From contig NZ_BMUF01000003.1 in assembly GCF_014650055.1 (NCBI RefSeq), forward strand, positions 1-64,000: a DNA stretch of 64,000 nt. Reading direction: 5' to 3'. A model generated the notes under the pieces. It did no database searches. It had not been told where the DNA came from and saw only the letters and a list, made by a program, of their open reading frames with translations. The position numbers were made by a program, and so were the translations under genes. The stretch is from Streptomyces malachitofuscus (GTDB taxonomy: Bacteria > Actinomycetota > Actinomycetes > Streptomycetales > Streptomycetaceae). Positions 27,011 through 35,183 of the stretch are shown here, in pieces (position 1 is the stretch's first letter; each line of letters begins with the position of its first letter).

Positions 27011-28354
27011 TTACGGGATCTCGTAGCCGGCGTTGTCGGTGAAGTCCCGGTCGACGGCGCGGGCGGCCTTCCGCAGGGCCTCCTCCGGGTCGGCGCCACC
27101 GTAGATCGCGTTCAGGGCGGTGTGGAACCTGGCGGTGATCGTGGGGTATCCGGCGGTCACCGGGCGGGTGACGGCGACGCAGGAGTCGTTGATGTCGCTG
27201 TCGCCGCAGGGCCGGGCGAGCTGGTCGGCGAAGAGCTGGAGGGGACCGCCCTTCCGGTACAGCTCGCTCTCGGCGAGCGCGGTCCTGGTGGCGGGCACCG
27301 CGCCGTTGGCCTTCGTCATCGCGCCGACGTTGGCGTCGTTGAGGAGGTGGTCCAGGAAGGCGCCCGCGGCCTTGCCGTTCTCGCTGTCGGCGCCGATGCC
27401 CCACGCCCACGAACCCTGCCCGGTCTTGGGACCGTTGCCGAAGTCCGGCAGCGGCAGGACGACCAGGTCGTCACCGAGGGCCTCGCTGTAGGCCGGGTAC
27501 ATCCAGTGGCCGACCCAGCTCAGCGCCACCCTGCCCTTGGCGAAGGCGTTGCCGTCGGTGTTGGGGTCGACGTACGTCTTCCAGGACTGGAACGTCCTCA
27601 TCGCGGAGACGACCTTAAGACTGTCGAGCGCGCCCTCCGCCTTGCCGTCGGCCAGCAGGGCCCCGCCGGCCGACCAGACGATCGGGGAGAAACCGTAGGT
27701 GCCCCACTCGGTGGCCAGACCGTACTGCTCCGATATGTCGAGGACCTTTCCGTCGGAGTCCTCGGCCTTCAGCGCCTGGAGCGCCTTGCCGAACTCCTCG
27801 GCCGTCCAGGCGTCCGACACGCCCTTCGGATACGTCACACCGGCCGCGTCCAGCAGCTTCTTGTTGGCGTACAGGCCCAGGCCGGAGTCGAACATGCCCA
27901 GGCCGTAGTGCTTGCCGTCGATCTCGCCCTGCGCCTTGACGGCGTCGGTGGCGTTGCCGAGGGTCCGGGCGGCGACATGGTCGTCGAGCGGGGCGAGCTT
28001 GCCGTTGTAGACGAAGTTCGCCATCGTCGGCCCGTCGAACTCGAGTACGTCCGGCAGTTCGGCGGGGTCGGTGGCGGTGACGGTCTTCGTGTAGTCGTTC
28101 TCGGGAATCAGCTTGAGCTCGGCCTTGATGTCGCCCTGCGAGGAGTTGAAGGACTTCACCGCGTTCTGCAGCGCGGCCGTCTCGCTCGCCTGGCCCTGGT
28201 GGGCCCACACGCTGATGGTGCCCTTGCCGCTGCCCTCCTCGGCGGAGGTGTCGCCGGTACCGCCCCCGCCGCCGCAGGCGGCCAGCGCGGCGAGCGGCAC
28301 AAGGGCGAGGACCGTCAGGCCTGTACGACGGGTTCTTCTGGGTGCATGGGACAT
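27011..28354 (-). CDS. Sugar-binding lipoprotein of second ABC system
   Basis: A 447-residue extracytoplasmic binding protein (MalE-like). It has a twin-arginine-containing signal peptide start (RRTRRTG) and lipobox LAAC at about residues 24-27, then GKGTISVWAHQGQ at the mature N-lobe. ATG 28354 is the first start consistent with a signal peptide. It is first in the operon, divergent from nothing, and 89 bp downstream of the LacI regulator stop. The neighbouring GH32/GH43-superfamily enzyme suggests a fructan or related glycan as substrate. Confidence 0.88.
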   Translation of the reverse strand: MSHAPRRTRRTGLTVLALVPLAALAACGGGGGTGDTSAEEGSGKGTISVWAHQGQASETAALQNAVKSFNSSQGDIKAELKLIPENDYTKTVTATDPAELPDVLEFDGPTMANFVYNGKLAPLDDHVAARTLGNATDAVKAQGEIDGKHYGLGMFDSGLGLYANKKLLDAAGVTYPKGVSDAWTAEEFGKALQALKAEDSDGKVLDISEQYGLATEWGTYGFSPIVWSAGGALLADGKAEGALDSLKVVSAMRTFQSWKTYVDPNTDGNAFAKGRVALSWVGHWMYPAYSEALGDDLVVLPLPDFGNGPKTGQGSWAWGIGADSENGKAAGAFLDHLLNDANVGAMTKANGAVPATRTALAESELYRKGGPLQLFADQLARPCGDSDINDSCVAVTRPVTAGYPTITARFHTALNAIYGGADPEEALRKAARAVDRDFTDNAGYEIP

Positions 28355-28443
28355 GGTGGTGCCTCCGAGCGGCGTGCGGTGGGTGCGCGAGTGGGTGGGG
28401 CCGGGGACGGTCCCCGGAAGCGGGACGGACGAGCGGGGGAGGA

Positions 28444-29463
28444 CTACGGCTGCCGGCGGCTGCGCGGCGGAGCGGTGGTCTCGCGGAGGACGAAGCGGAT
28501 GGGCATCTCGACCGGCTCCGCCGGTCCGGCGTCCGGGTCGTCGAGCTGCGCCAGCAGCAGCCGGGCCGCTTCCCGGCCCTGGGCGGCGACCGGCTGGGCC
28601 ACGGTGGTCAGCCCGACGACCTCGGACAGTTCGTGATCGTCGAAGCCGACGACGGACACGTCGTCCGGAACCCTCAGCCGGTGGCGGCGCAGGGCACGCA
28701 GGGCGCCCATGGCCATCTCGTCGGACTGGGCGAACACGGCGGTCGGCGGGTGGCGCAGCGCCAGCAGCCCGGTCATGGCCCGCTCGCCGCCCTCGACCGT
28801 GTAGCCGCCGTCCGCCTCCAGGTCGGGGTCGGGTTCGATGCCGGCGTCGGCCAGTACGTCCAGGTAGCCCCGGCGGCGGTCGAGCGGGGTGGTCCAGTGC
28901 AGCGGCTCGCTGGCCCCGGAGATCATGCCGATCCGGCGGTGGCCGAGGTTCACCAGGTGCCGTACGGCGCTCTCCGCACCGCTCCGGTCGTCGATGCCGA
29001 CCACCGTGAAGCCCGGCATGGCGCCGCCGACCGTGGTCGCCAGCGGCACCCGCAGGGAGCGCAGCGCGGCGGCTTCCTCCGGGTCCGGGATCAGCAGGGA
29101 CAGCACGGCGTCGACCCGCTTGCGGATCGGCAGCTTGGTGAAGAAGCGCTTGCGCGCCTCGGGTGAGCCGAGGTTGTACAGCAGGACGTCGTAGCCGGCG
29201 GCGCTGAACACCTTCTCGGCCGCGTCCAGCACGGTGCCGAAGAACCAGCGTCCGACGTACGGGACGACGACGCCGATGGTGAAGGTGCGCCCGCTGGCCA
29301 GGCTGGAGGCCGAACGGGACGCGGTGTAGCCGAGTTCGGCGGCGGCGGCGACGATCCGGGCCCGCATCTGCTCCGACACTCCGGGGCGGCCGCGCAGGGC
29401 GCGGGACACGGTGGACGCCGAGACCCCGGTGGCCTCGGCGACATCGGTGATGCTGACCGTCAC
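28444..29463 (-). CDS. LacI-family repressor of second sugar system
   Basis: A 339-residue regulator with LacI helix-turn-helix at the very N-terminus (TDVAEATGVSASTVSRALRG) and a ribose-binding-like effector domain (TAVFAQSDEMAMGALRALR). The GTG at 29461-29463 is preferred to 29514 because ggag lies 6 nt upstream. A consensus-like LacI operator, CGCAAGCGTTTGCG (29560-29573), lies between it and the divergent hydrolase gene, so it likely represses itself, the import operon and the hydrolase. Confidence 0.88.
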   Translation of the reverse strand: MTVSITDVAEATGVSASTVSRALRGRPGVSEQMRARIVAAAAELGYTASRSASSLASGRTFTIGVVVPYVGRWFFGTVLDAAEKVFSAAGYDVLLYNLGSPEARKRFFTKLPIRKRVDAVLSLLIPDPEEAAALRSLRVPLATTVGGAMPGFTVVGIDDRSGAESAVRHLVNLGHRRIGMISGASEPLHWTTPLDRRRGYLDVLADAGIEPDPDLEADGGYTVEGGERAMTGLLALRHPPTAVFAQSDEMAMGALRALRRHRLRVPDDVSVVGFDDHELSEVVGLTTVAQPVAAQGREAARLLLAQLDDPDAGPAEPVEMPIRFVLRETTAPPRSRRQP

Positions 29464-29559
29464 GGGACGCTCCTTGATCGTGGTGCGCCGTGCGGCCGGG
29501 GTCCGGCAGCACATCGGCGCTGGGGGAGTGACGAGACCGTAAACCCGCCGGTTCAGTTG

Positions 29560-29573
29560 CGCAAGCGTTTGCG
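29560..29573. promoter_or_regulatory. LacI-type operator
   Basis: CGCAAGCGTTTGCG is one mismatch from the perfect CGCAAACGTTTGCG palindrome common to LacI/GalR-family operators. It sits in the divergent promoter between the LacI gene (start 29463) and the hydrolase (start 29669). Confidence 0.7.
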
Positions 29574-29668
29574 TTCGGATTTACTGCGGCTGATCCTCGG
29601 AGGAACTCTCAACAGCCGGAAAACAGCGCACACGTTTGAGTGCGGCTGTCGGCAGACAGGACCTGTCC

Positions 29669-31042
29669 ATGCGATACGCGCCGCCCGGCCTCTGCGTGAA
29701 CGACTTCGACCTCCTGCGCCACGCGGACGGCACGTACACCGTGCTGCACCTGCAGGGGCCGTGGACGGCCGAGTTCGACCACCTGCGCATGGAGACCTCC
29801 TACGGCCGGGCCACCTCCGCCGACCTGGTCCACTGGGAGCCGCAGGGCACCGCCTTCGGCAACGGCCTGCCGGGCCGCTTCGACCAGCAGGCGGTGTGGA
29901 CCATGCACGCCTTCCCCCACGGCCCCGGCGCGGCGATGCTCTACACCGCGGTCTCCGGTCTCACCCCCGGCGGCTGGCCCCTGCAGTCGGTCGGCCTGGC
30001 GTACTCCGACCGCACCGACGGCACCGGCTGGCGCCGCCACGGCACGGCCCCGGTCGTCGAGGCCGACCCGCGCTGGTACCGCACGGCCGAACGCATGGGC
30101 TGGCGCGATCCGTTCGTCGTGCGCGACGACGAGTCCGACGGCTGGGTCATGGTCCTCTGCGCCGCCGACGCCTCGCTGCCGGTCGACCTCAGCGGCTGCG
30201 TGGCCTGGGCGACCTCCGACGACCTGGAGCACTGGACCGTCCACCCGCCGCTGCTCTCGCCCGGCGACGTCGACGAGTTGGAGTGCCCCGTCCTCGAACG
30301 CCTCGACGACGGCGGCTGGCTGCTGCTCGGCTCCATCGGTGCCACCCGGGGCTTCGAGGCGTGGACCGCGCCCCGTCTGCGCGGCCCGTGGACCCGTCGC
30401 GGCCCGCTGGGGCCGACCGGCGCGTACGCCCCGCGTGTCGTCGCCGCCCCCGACGGCTCCCGCGTCGTACTGCACACCACCCCCCGGCGCGTCGGCCTCA
30501 CCGACACCGGCGACCACTGCCGCGGCATGCTCGCCCAGCCCAAGTCCCTGGTGGTGCCCGCGGATTCGGCGCCCCGCCTGGAATGGTGGCCGGGCCTGGA
30601 GAGCCGGCTCGGCGAGGAGACGCACGACGCGCATCTGCACGCGGTCGGCCACGTCGACGTCGGCGGCCCTGTCGAGGTCGCGCTGCGCGCCGAGGACCCG
30701 CTCGACCACCGTGCCGCCCTCGCCGTGGCCTGCGACGGCAGGGACCTCCGCATCACCGGGCCCGGCGGAAGGGTACTGGCGCGGACCGCTCTGCCGAGTC
30801 CCCCCGCCACGTTGCGCATCCTCACGGTCGGCGAGTACGTCGAGGTCTACGCCGACGACGTCTTCACGCTGACGGCTCTGTGCTACTCCGGCCGGCCCGT
30901 CCCCTGGACGGCCCTCACCGGCAACGGTTCCGCCCCCGTCCCTGTCCGCCCGGTCCGCCTGCCCGCCCCGCACCGGGACGACGCGTCGGCGGTGTGGCCC
31001 GGCCCGACGACAGCGACCACGGCCGTTGCCGTCCTACGGTGA
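29669..31042 (+). CDS. GH32/GH43/GH68-superfamily five-bladed-propeller hydrolase
   Basis: A 457-residue cytoplasmic protein resembling levanase/sucrase-type enzymes. The propeller has an early ND-F motif (CVNDFDLLRHADG), MGWRDPFVVRD with the conserved RDP triad, and a DELECPVLER segment carrying the EC dyad of the catalytic acid. A C-terminal sandwich domain follows (about 320-457). ATG 29669 is preferred over the weak TTG at 29636. Together with the LacI gene and import operon on the other strand it forms a fructan-like oligosaccharide utilisation set. The exact glycoside is uncertain. Confidence 0.8.
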   Translation: MRYAPPGLCVNDFDLLRHADGTYTVLHLQGPWTAEFDHLRMETSYGRATSADLVHWEPQGTAFGNGLPGRFDQQAVWTMHAFPHGPGAAMLYTAVSGLTPGGWPLQSVGLAYSDRTDGTGWRRHGTAPVVEADPRWYRTAERMGWRDPFVVRDDESDGWVMVLCAADASLPVDLSGCVAWATSDDLEHWTVHPPLLSPGDVDELECPVLERLDDGGWLLLGSIGATRGFEAWTAPRLRGPWTRRGPLGPTGAYAPRVVAAPDGSRVVLHTTPRRVGLTDTGDHCRGMLAQPKSLVVPADSAPRLEWWPGLESRLGEETHDAHLHAVGHVDVGGPVEVALRAEDPLDHRAALAVACDGRDLRITGPGGRVLARTALPSPPATLRILTVGEYVEVYADDVFTLTALCYSGRPVPWTALTGNGSAPVPVRPVRLPAPHRDDASAVWPGPTTATTAVAVLR

Positions 31043-31186
31043 AAACGAGGGAGGAGGGACGTCTCACCGGCCGTCGACGTACGTGCTGAGACCCCGGAGA
31101 CAGCCGATCGCAGCGCGGCCACGAGCTCTTCCAGTTCTTTCTCCGTGACCGTCTCGACAGCGGTGGCCGACTCGGAACACACGCAG

Positions 31187-31594
31187 TTACCACGGAGGCC
31201 GAAGCCGCCGACCGGGCCACCGATGAGGCACGCGACCGGCCCTGATCCACAACCACCGGACCAACAGGACGGCGGCGGCCCCGGCGAGTGCGAGCAGCGC
31301 CTCGCGCGTCCGGGTGTCGGCCGACCGGCGAGCCGGGTGCTCCCGATGGCGCGGCAGCCCGTCGCTCTCCTGGAGCACCTCACGTGCGATGTGCCGCCAT
31401 ACGTGCTCGGGCGGAGTCACCGGCAGGTCCGACGCCTCCGCGCCGCGGGCAGCGGTCACCACGCGGGTCAGCCACACCAGTTCCCCGCGGCAGCGCGGAC
31501 ACGACGCGACATGCCGCAGAGCGCTGACGTCTGCGGCGCCGCTGACATGACCGAGTGCCAGCTCCACCAGGTGCGACGGGTCCGCATGGCCCAC
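31187..31594 (-). CDS. Zinc-finger anti-sigma-like membrane protein, short C-terminus
   Basis: A 135-residue protein with a zinc-binding anti-sigma domain (HVASCPRCRGEL, HxxxCxxC) and one helix (LLALAGAAAVLLVRW). GTG 31594 follows an aggagg site. After the helix the frame turns to basic low-complexity residues and stops, while coding-like sequence (EKELEELVAALRSAV, about 31090-31150) continues in another frame, so a frameshift may have truncated it. It is last in the sigma factor, DUF4397, sortase operon and presumably restrains the sigma factor at 33246-33854. Confidence 0.6.
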   Translation of the reverse strand: MGHADPSHLVELALGHVSGAADVSALRHVASCPRCRGELVWLTRVVTAARGAEASDLPVTPPEHVWRHIAREVLQESDGLPRHREHPARRSADTRTREALLALAGAAAVLLVRWLWIRAGRVPHRWPGRRLRPPW

Positions 31595-31663
31595 GGTGCC
31601 CTCCTGCGTCTCGGTCGGTCGTCCTCTGTTCGTGCACGCGGCTCGGGCGTGGGCCGAGCGACG

Positions 31664-32311
31664 TCACTCACGTATCGGCTCCGCCGTGACGACGAGGTTG
31701 GCGAGGTAGCCTCCGCGCTCGGGTTCGAACGGCGGCGCGCACGTGATCAGTGTGAGGACCGGATCGCCCGTCCGGCGGAACACGGAGGGCGGCAGTTCGT
31801 CCTTGGGCACAGTGGTGCGCGAGACGACGCGGTGGACGACCGGCGCACCCTGGGCTCGCCCGACCTCCACGCGGTCACCGGGCCGTACCTCGTAGAGTGC
31901 GGCGAACTCGCCTAGCGCGCCCGTCTCGCTGTCCACGTGTCCGACGAGTACGGCCGATCCCTCGGGGCTCCCGGGGGCCGGGCCGTAGCGGTACCAACCG
32001 GCCACCGAGGGGTCGTCGGGGACGGTCATGGTTCCCCCTTCGGTCACGCCCACCGGTCGGACACGGGCGTCGAGGCCGGTCTCAGGCACTCGAACACGCT
32101 CGGGCGGTCCGGACGCGGTGTCGCGGCCGGACCGTGCCTCCGCCATTCCGGACAGCGGGGCGGTCGCGGCTTCCTGCTGCCGCGAGGGTGCGGGCCGGAA
32201 GTCGGACGGTGCCGACGCGGGCTCCGGCGGTCCGCCCGAAACCGCGAGGACGGCTGCCAGAGCGGCAGTCGCCGTCGCCGCTCCGGTCAGCCGTCGCACG
32301 CTGTCAGCCAC
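31664..32311 (-). CDS. Class F sortase
   Basis: A 215-residue secreted or membrane-anchored protein with an N-terminal hydrophobic segment, a Pro/Ala/Ser-rich linker and a sortase core (about 75-215). The catalytic His is in LVGHVDS, the Cys in LITCAPP and the Arg in EPERGGY. Its GTG start overlaps the DUF4397 gene by 8 bp. Class F sortases of actinobacteria are often paired with DUF4397 proteins; here the neighbour ends in a helix and RRTVGRRG, so covalent anchoring of that protein is possible but not shown. Confidence 0.8.
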   Translation of the reverse strand: MADSVRRLTGAATATAALAAVLAVSGGPPEPASAPSDFRPAPSRQQEAATAPLSGMAEARSGRDTASGPPERVRVPETGLDARVRPVGVTEGGTMTVPDDPSVAGWYRYGPAPGSPEGSAVLVGHVDSETGALGEFAALYEVRPGDRVEVGRAQGAPVVHRVVSRTTVPKDELPPSVFRRTGDPVLTLITCAPPFEPERGGYLANLVVTAEPIRE

Positions 32312-33140
32312 GCCGGCCGACGGTTCGGCGGACCACCAGGGCGCCGGTCACCGTGATCGCTCCGGCGACGGCGGCCCAGGCCGGCCATTGGTCGGAGGAG
32401 TTCGGGGTGACGGCGGCGCCGTTGCCGCCCGCGTGGACCGCTTTGGGCATCGTCTGCATGCCGCTGAAGGTCTGGGTGGCCAGGGCCAGGTTCTTGTCGT
32501 CCGCGCTGCCCCAGGCGTAGACGACGTTGCTCGTGCCCTCCTTGAGGTCGAGGTCGGCCGGTCCGATGGCCACGGTGTCCGTGCCGGCGAGGACGACGTC
32601 CGCGTTCACGGTGCCCGCGTCGACGGATGCGGTGTCCTCGTCGGGGTTCACCAAACCGGTGAAGAGGGGCTGTTCGCCGGCCCTGACGTCCACGGCGGGC
32701 GCCGCCGCGACATGGCGGACCGTCAGGCGTGCCTTGCCCGCGTCCACCTTCGAGACGTCGTTGGTGAACGCCGTCAGCTGGGGCCCGCCGGTGGCGGAGA
32801 GATGGGCGGCGACGGTGGCGTTGCCGCCTTCGGGCACCTTCACCTGCTTCTCCAGGGCGGGGGTGCCGTCGGGGCCCTGGCCGGCTTCGAAGATCTCGAT
32901 GTCGTACGTCCCCGCGTCGAGCGACTGCGGATCGGTCACCGTGCCGGGCTCGAAGTCGCTGAGCAGCTGGTCGCCGTTGGCATAGACGTCTACCGTCATG
33001 CCGGGGATGCCGTGGAAGACGGACACCATGGCCTTGTCCTGCGCCTGTTCGGGCGCAGCCATGGCGGGTGCGGTCACGCCGAGGGCCAGGGCACAGGCCC
33101 CGGCCGAGGCGGCGACGGCGATGGTGGTCCGGGAAATCAT
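32304..33140 (-). CDS. Secreted DUF4397 protein
   Basis: A 278-residue exported protein: signal peptide with cleavage near APAMA-APE (about residue 28), two DUF4397 beta-sandwich repeats (MVSVFHGIPGMTVDVYANG; ARLTVRHVAAAPAVDVRAG) and a C-terminal membrane helix with an Arg-rich end. ATG 33140 is chosen because ggagg lies 9 nt upstream; the frame itself opens at 33185. It sits between the sigma factor and the sortase. In Streptomyces light-response loci the genes behind the LitS sigma factor encode surface proteins of unknown role. Confidence 0.75.
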   Translation of the reverse strand: MISRTTIAVAASAGACALALGVTAPAMAAPEQAQDKAMVSVFHGIPGMTVDVYANGDQLLSDFEPGTVTDPQSLDAGTYDIEIFEAGQGPDGTPALEKQVKVPEGGNATVAAHLSATGGPQLTAFTNDVSKVDAGKARLTVRHVAAAPAVDVRAGEQPLFTGLVNPDEDTASVDAGTVNADVVLAGTDTVAIGPADLDLKEGTSNVVYAWGSADDKNLALATQTFSGMQTMPKAVHAGGNGAAVTPNSSDQWPAWAAVAGAITVTGALVVRRTVGRRG

Positions 33141-33245
33141 GTGGATCATCCTCCGTGGGGAGTCTTGCCTGCTGGAGAGTCTCAAGGGGGTTTCGCCGGT
33201 GGTCGGTGCCGTGGATGCGCCCGGAGCACTGCTTCTTCGGTCCGG

Positions 33246-33854
33246 TCAGACGCCCGTGTCGTGCGCGTTGCCCCGGTCGACGGCCGTGCGCAGCCGGTGC
33301 AGGCCGCGGCGGGTGTGGCTCTTGACCGTGCCCAGGGGCACACCCGTGCGCTCCGCGATCTGGGCCTGCGTCAGGTCCTCGTAGAAGGCCATGCACAGCA
33401 CCTCTCGCTGGGCGTGCGGCAACCGGGACAGGGCCTCGACGAGCAGTACGCGGTCGAGTACCTCGTCCGGTGCCTGCTGGACGGGAGGGGCGGGCGTGAC
33501 GTCCTGTGCGGCCGATTCGATCAGGGACAGGCGCCGCGTCCTGGCCGCCAGAGCGTCGACGATCTTGCGGCGTGTGATACCGACGAGCCAGGCGCCGAGC
33601 GTGCCCCGTTCGGACCGGAAGCCGTGCCGTCCACGCCAGGCGCCGATGAAGACCTGCTGGGTCACGTCCTCGGCCTCATGCGTGTCGCCCAGTGACCGGG
33701 TCGCCATGGTGTGCACGAGTGAGCCCCATCGCCGATAGATGGCCGCGAACGCCTCCTCGTCGGCGCGCACGAGGCGACGAGCCAGTTCCTCCTCGTACCG
33801 CGTCTCCTCCACGGGCGGCACCTTGGTGGCGGTCGGTCGTGTGCGCGTGTTCAT
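33246..33854 (-). CDS. litS: ECF RNA polymerase sigma factor, probable LitS
   Basis: A 202-residue group IV sigma factor with region 2 (EEAFAAIYRRWGSLVHTMATRSLGD, DVTQQVFIGAW) and region 4 (LPHAQREVLCMAFYEDLTQAQIAERTGVPLGTVKSHTRRG). It is transcribed divergently from the B12-binding MerR-type regulator at 33946. This matches the S. coelicolor arrangement, in which LitR controls litS and the sigma factor then switches on carotenoid genes in light. ATG 33854 follows an aggaa site. The symbol rests on context and family rather than on alignment. Confidence 0.7.
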   Translation of the reverse strand: MNTRTRPTATKVPPVEETRYEEELARRLVRADEEAFAAIYRRWGSLVHTMATRSLGDTHEAEDVTQQVFIGAWRGRHGFRSERGTLGAWLVGITRRKIVDALAARTRRLSLIESAAQDVTPAPPVQQAPDEVLDRVLLVEALSRLPHAQREVLCMAFYEDLTQAQIAERTGVPLGTVKSHTRRGLHRLRTAVDRGNAHDTGV

Positions 33855-33891
33855 GGCCGTTCCTCCTGCCGTGCGCTCCGTTCCAGTGTTG

Positions 33892-33932
33892 GACGCACAA
33901 ACGACGCGGGCAACATGCGTCGTTTGTGCGTC
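33892..33932. promoter_or_regulatory. Perfect 16-bp inverted repeat between litS and litR
   Basis: Arms gacgcacaaacgacgc (33892-33907) and gcgtcgtttgtgcgtc (33917-33932) are perfect reverse complements separated by 9 bp. Similarity continues outward: each strand reads TTGTGCGTC followed by an (A)ACAsTGGA-like stretch toward its gene, so the divergent promoters look like mirror copies. It starts 14 bp before litR and about 38 bp from litS, the expected place for LitR operators. Confidence 0.75.
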
Positions 33933-33945
33933 GTACAGTGGAGAT

Positions 33946-34950
33946 ATGACCGGGCACGAGCGAACGGGTGAGGATCGGGTCGGCGACGGCGGTCCGCGTG
34001 GAGGCGGGCTGACCACTGGCGAGGTGGCGCGGCGTCTGGGGGTGGCACCCACAACGGTCCGCACGTGGGATCGCCGGTACGGGCTCGGGCCGGACTCGCA
34101 CACGGACGGCCGGCACCGGCGCTGGACGGCCACGGACGTGGCGAGGCTGGAGCGGATGTGCGCGCTGACGGCGACCGGGCTGCCACCCGCCGAGGCAGCC
34201 CGGCTTGCCCGCAGCGAGAAGTCGCCGCCGGTGGTTCGGTCGCGAAGCACGGCCGGGTCATCACGTACGTCGGCCCCGGGCCGAAGCAGGGCCGGGAGCG
34301 GCCTGCAACTCGGCGACGTACGTCAGGAGTGCAAGGGAATCGCGCGGGCCGCATTGCGTCTGGACGCCGCCGTCCTGGACGAACTGCTCTCCGCCGCGAT
34401 CGCCGACCATGGACTGGTCGCCGCCTGGACAGAGGTGATCGTGCCGACGCTCCAAGCCGTCGGCCGCAAGTGGGAGACGTCGGGCGAGAAGTACGTCGAG
34501 GTCGAGCACTTCCTGTCCTGGCACGTCTCCGGGGCGCTTCGGCGCGCCACGCCCCGCGCGGTCGCGGACCGTCCCGGCGCCACCACGGTGCTCGCCTGTG
34601 TGCCGGGGGAGAACCACACCCTCCCGTTGGAGGTTCTGTCCGCGGCACTGACGCAGCGAGGCGTTCCGGTGCGGATGTTCGGCGGAGCCCTGCCCGTCGA
34701 GTCGCTCGTCGCGGCGGTGCGCAGGACCGGGCCGGCCGCGGTGGGACTGTGGGCGCAGTCCCGCACCACTGCCAGCCGGCCGCTGGCCCAGTACGTCGCC
34801 GCGATGGAATGGGGGGTGCGCGGTGCCCGTCGCAGGCCGGCCGTGCTGACCTTGGGCCCCGGCTGGGCCGGGCAGGCGGTGGCCGGTCTGGCGCGTCCGG
34901 CGGGGCTTGCCGAAGCGGTCGCCGCGCTGGAGTCGGCGGTGTCGCCGTGA
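33946..34950 (+). CDS. litR: MerR-type B12-binding light regulator LitR
   Basis: A 334-residue regulator: MerR helix-turn-helix (LTTGEVARRLGVAPTTVRTWDRRYG, about 22-46) and a C-terminal cobalamin-binding module (about 110-334). The W..EH adenosyl-pocket signature appears as WETSGEKYVEVEH (one residue longer than the CarH Wx9EH spacing), and GENH supplies the probable cobalt-ligating His. By analogy with CarH/LitR, AdoCbl-bound protein represses in the dark and light releases it. It faces the sigma gene across a perfect inverted repeat and is followed by an oxidoreductase like litQ. Confidence 0.8.
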   Translation: MTGHERTGEDRVGDGGPRGGGLTTGEVARRLGVAPTTVRTWDRRYGLGPDSHTDGRHRRWTATDVARLERMCALTATGLPPAEAARLARSEKSPPVVRSRSTAGSSRTSAPGRSRAGSGLQLGDVRQECKGIARAALRLDAAVLDELLSAAIADHGLVAAWTEVIVPTLQAVGRKWETSGEKYVEVEHFLSWHVSGALRRATPRAVADRPGATTVLACVPGENHTLPLEVLSAALTQRGVPVRMFGGALPVESLVAAVRRTGPAAVGLWAQSRTTASRPLAQYVAAMEWGVRGARRRPAVLTLGPGWAGQAVAGLARPAGLAEAVAALESAVSP

Positions 34951-35183
34951 CGTGTTGTCGTGTGACGGCGCTCCGTCGTGGCGGCCGGGGATCGGCCGGA
35001 AAGCGTGGTCCGCTGGACCGGTGGGCGTGGACCCCTGCCCCCGGCTGGTGGGGGAGCACCGCGCGTCCGACGTTCCGGTACCGGTCTGTGCCGACCGGTT
35101 GCGGGTACTGGCCGAGGCAGAGAGGACGAGTGGACGGCCTCCGCCCCCGGGCGCCACCGACACGGCGTCGACCGAGGAGAAGA
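34951..35183 (+). other. Gap between litR and oxidoreductase gene
   Basis: A 233-bp stretch with coding-like codon bias in one frame (GVDPCPRLVGEHRASDVPVP) but no start or ribosome-binding site I can defend. It may be the remnant of a gene or an extended leader. A gaggagaag ribosome-binding site at its end serves the next gene. Confidence 0.3.

Noticed and set aside
16056..31042. Inclusion of sugar genes in the biosynthetic cluster
   Set aside because: GH43, LacI and ABC genes form ordinary carbohydrate-uptake units.
33892..33932. Terminator hairpin
   Set aside because: It lies between divergent starts with promoter-like flanks, so an operator is the better reading.
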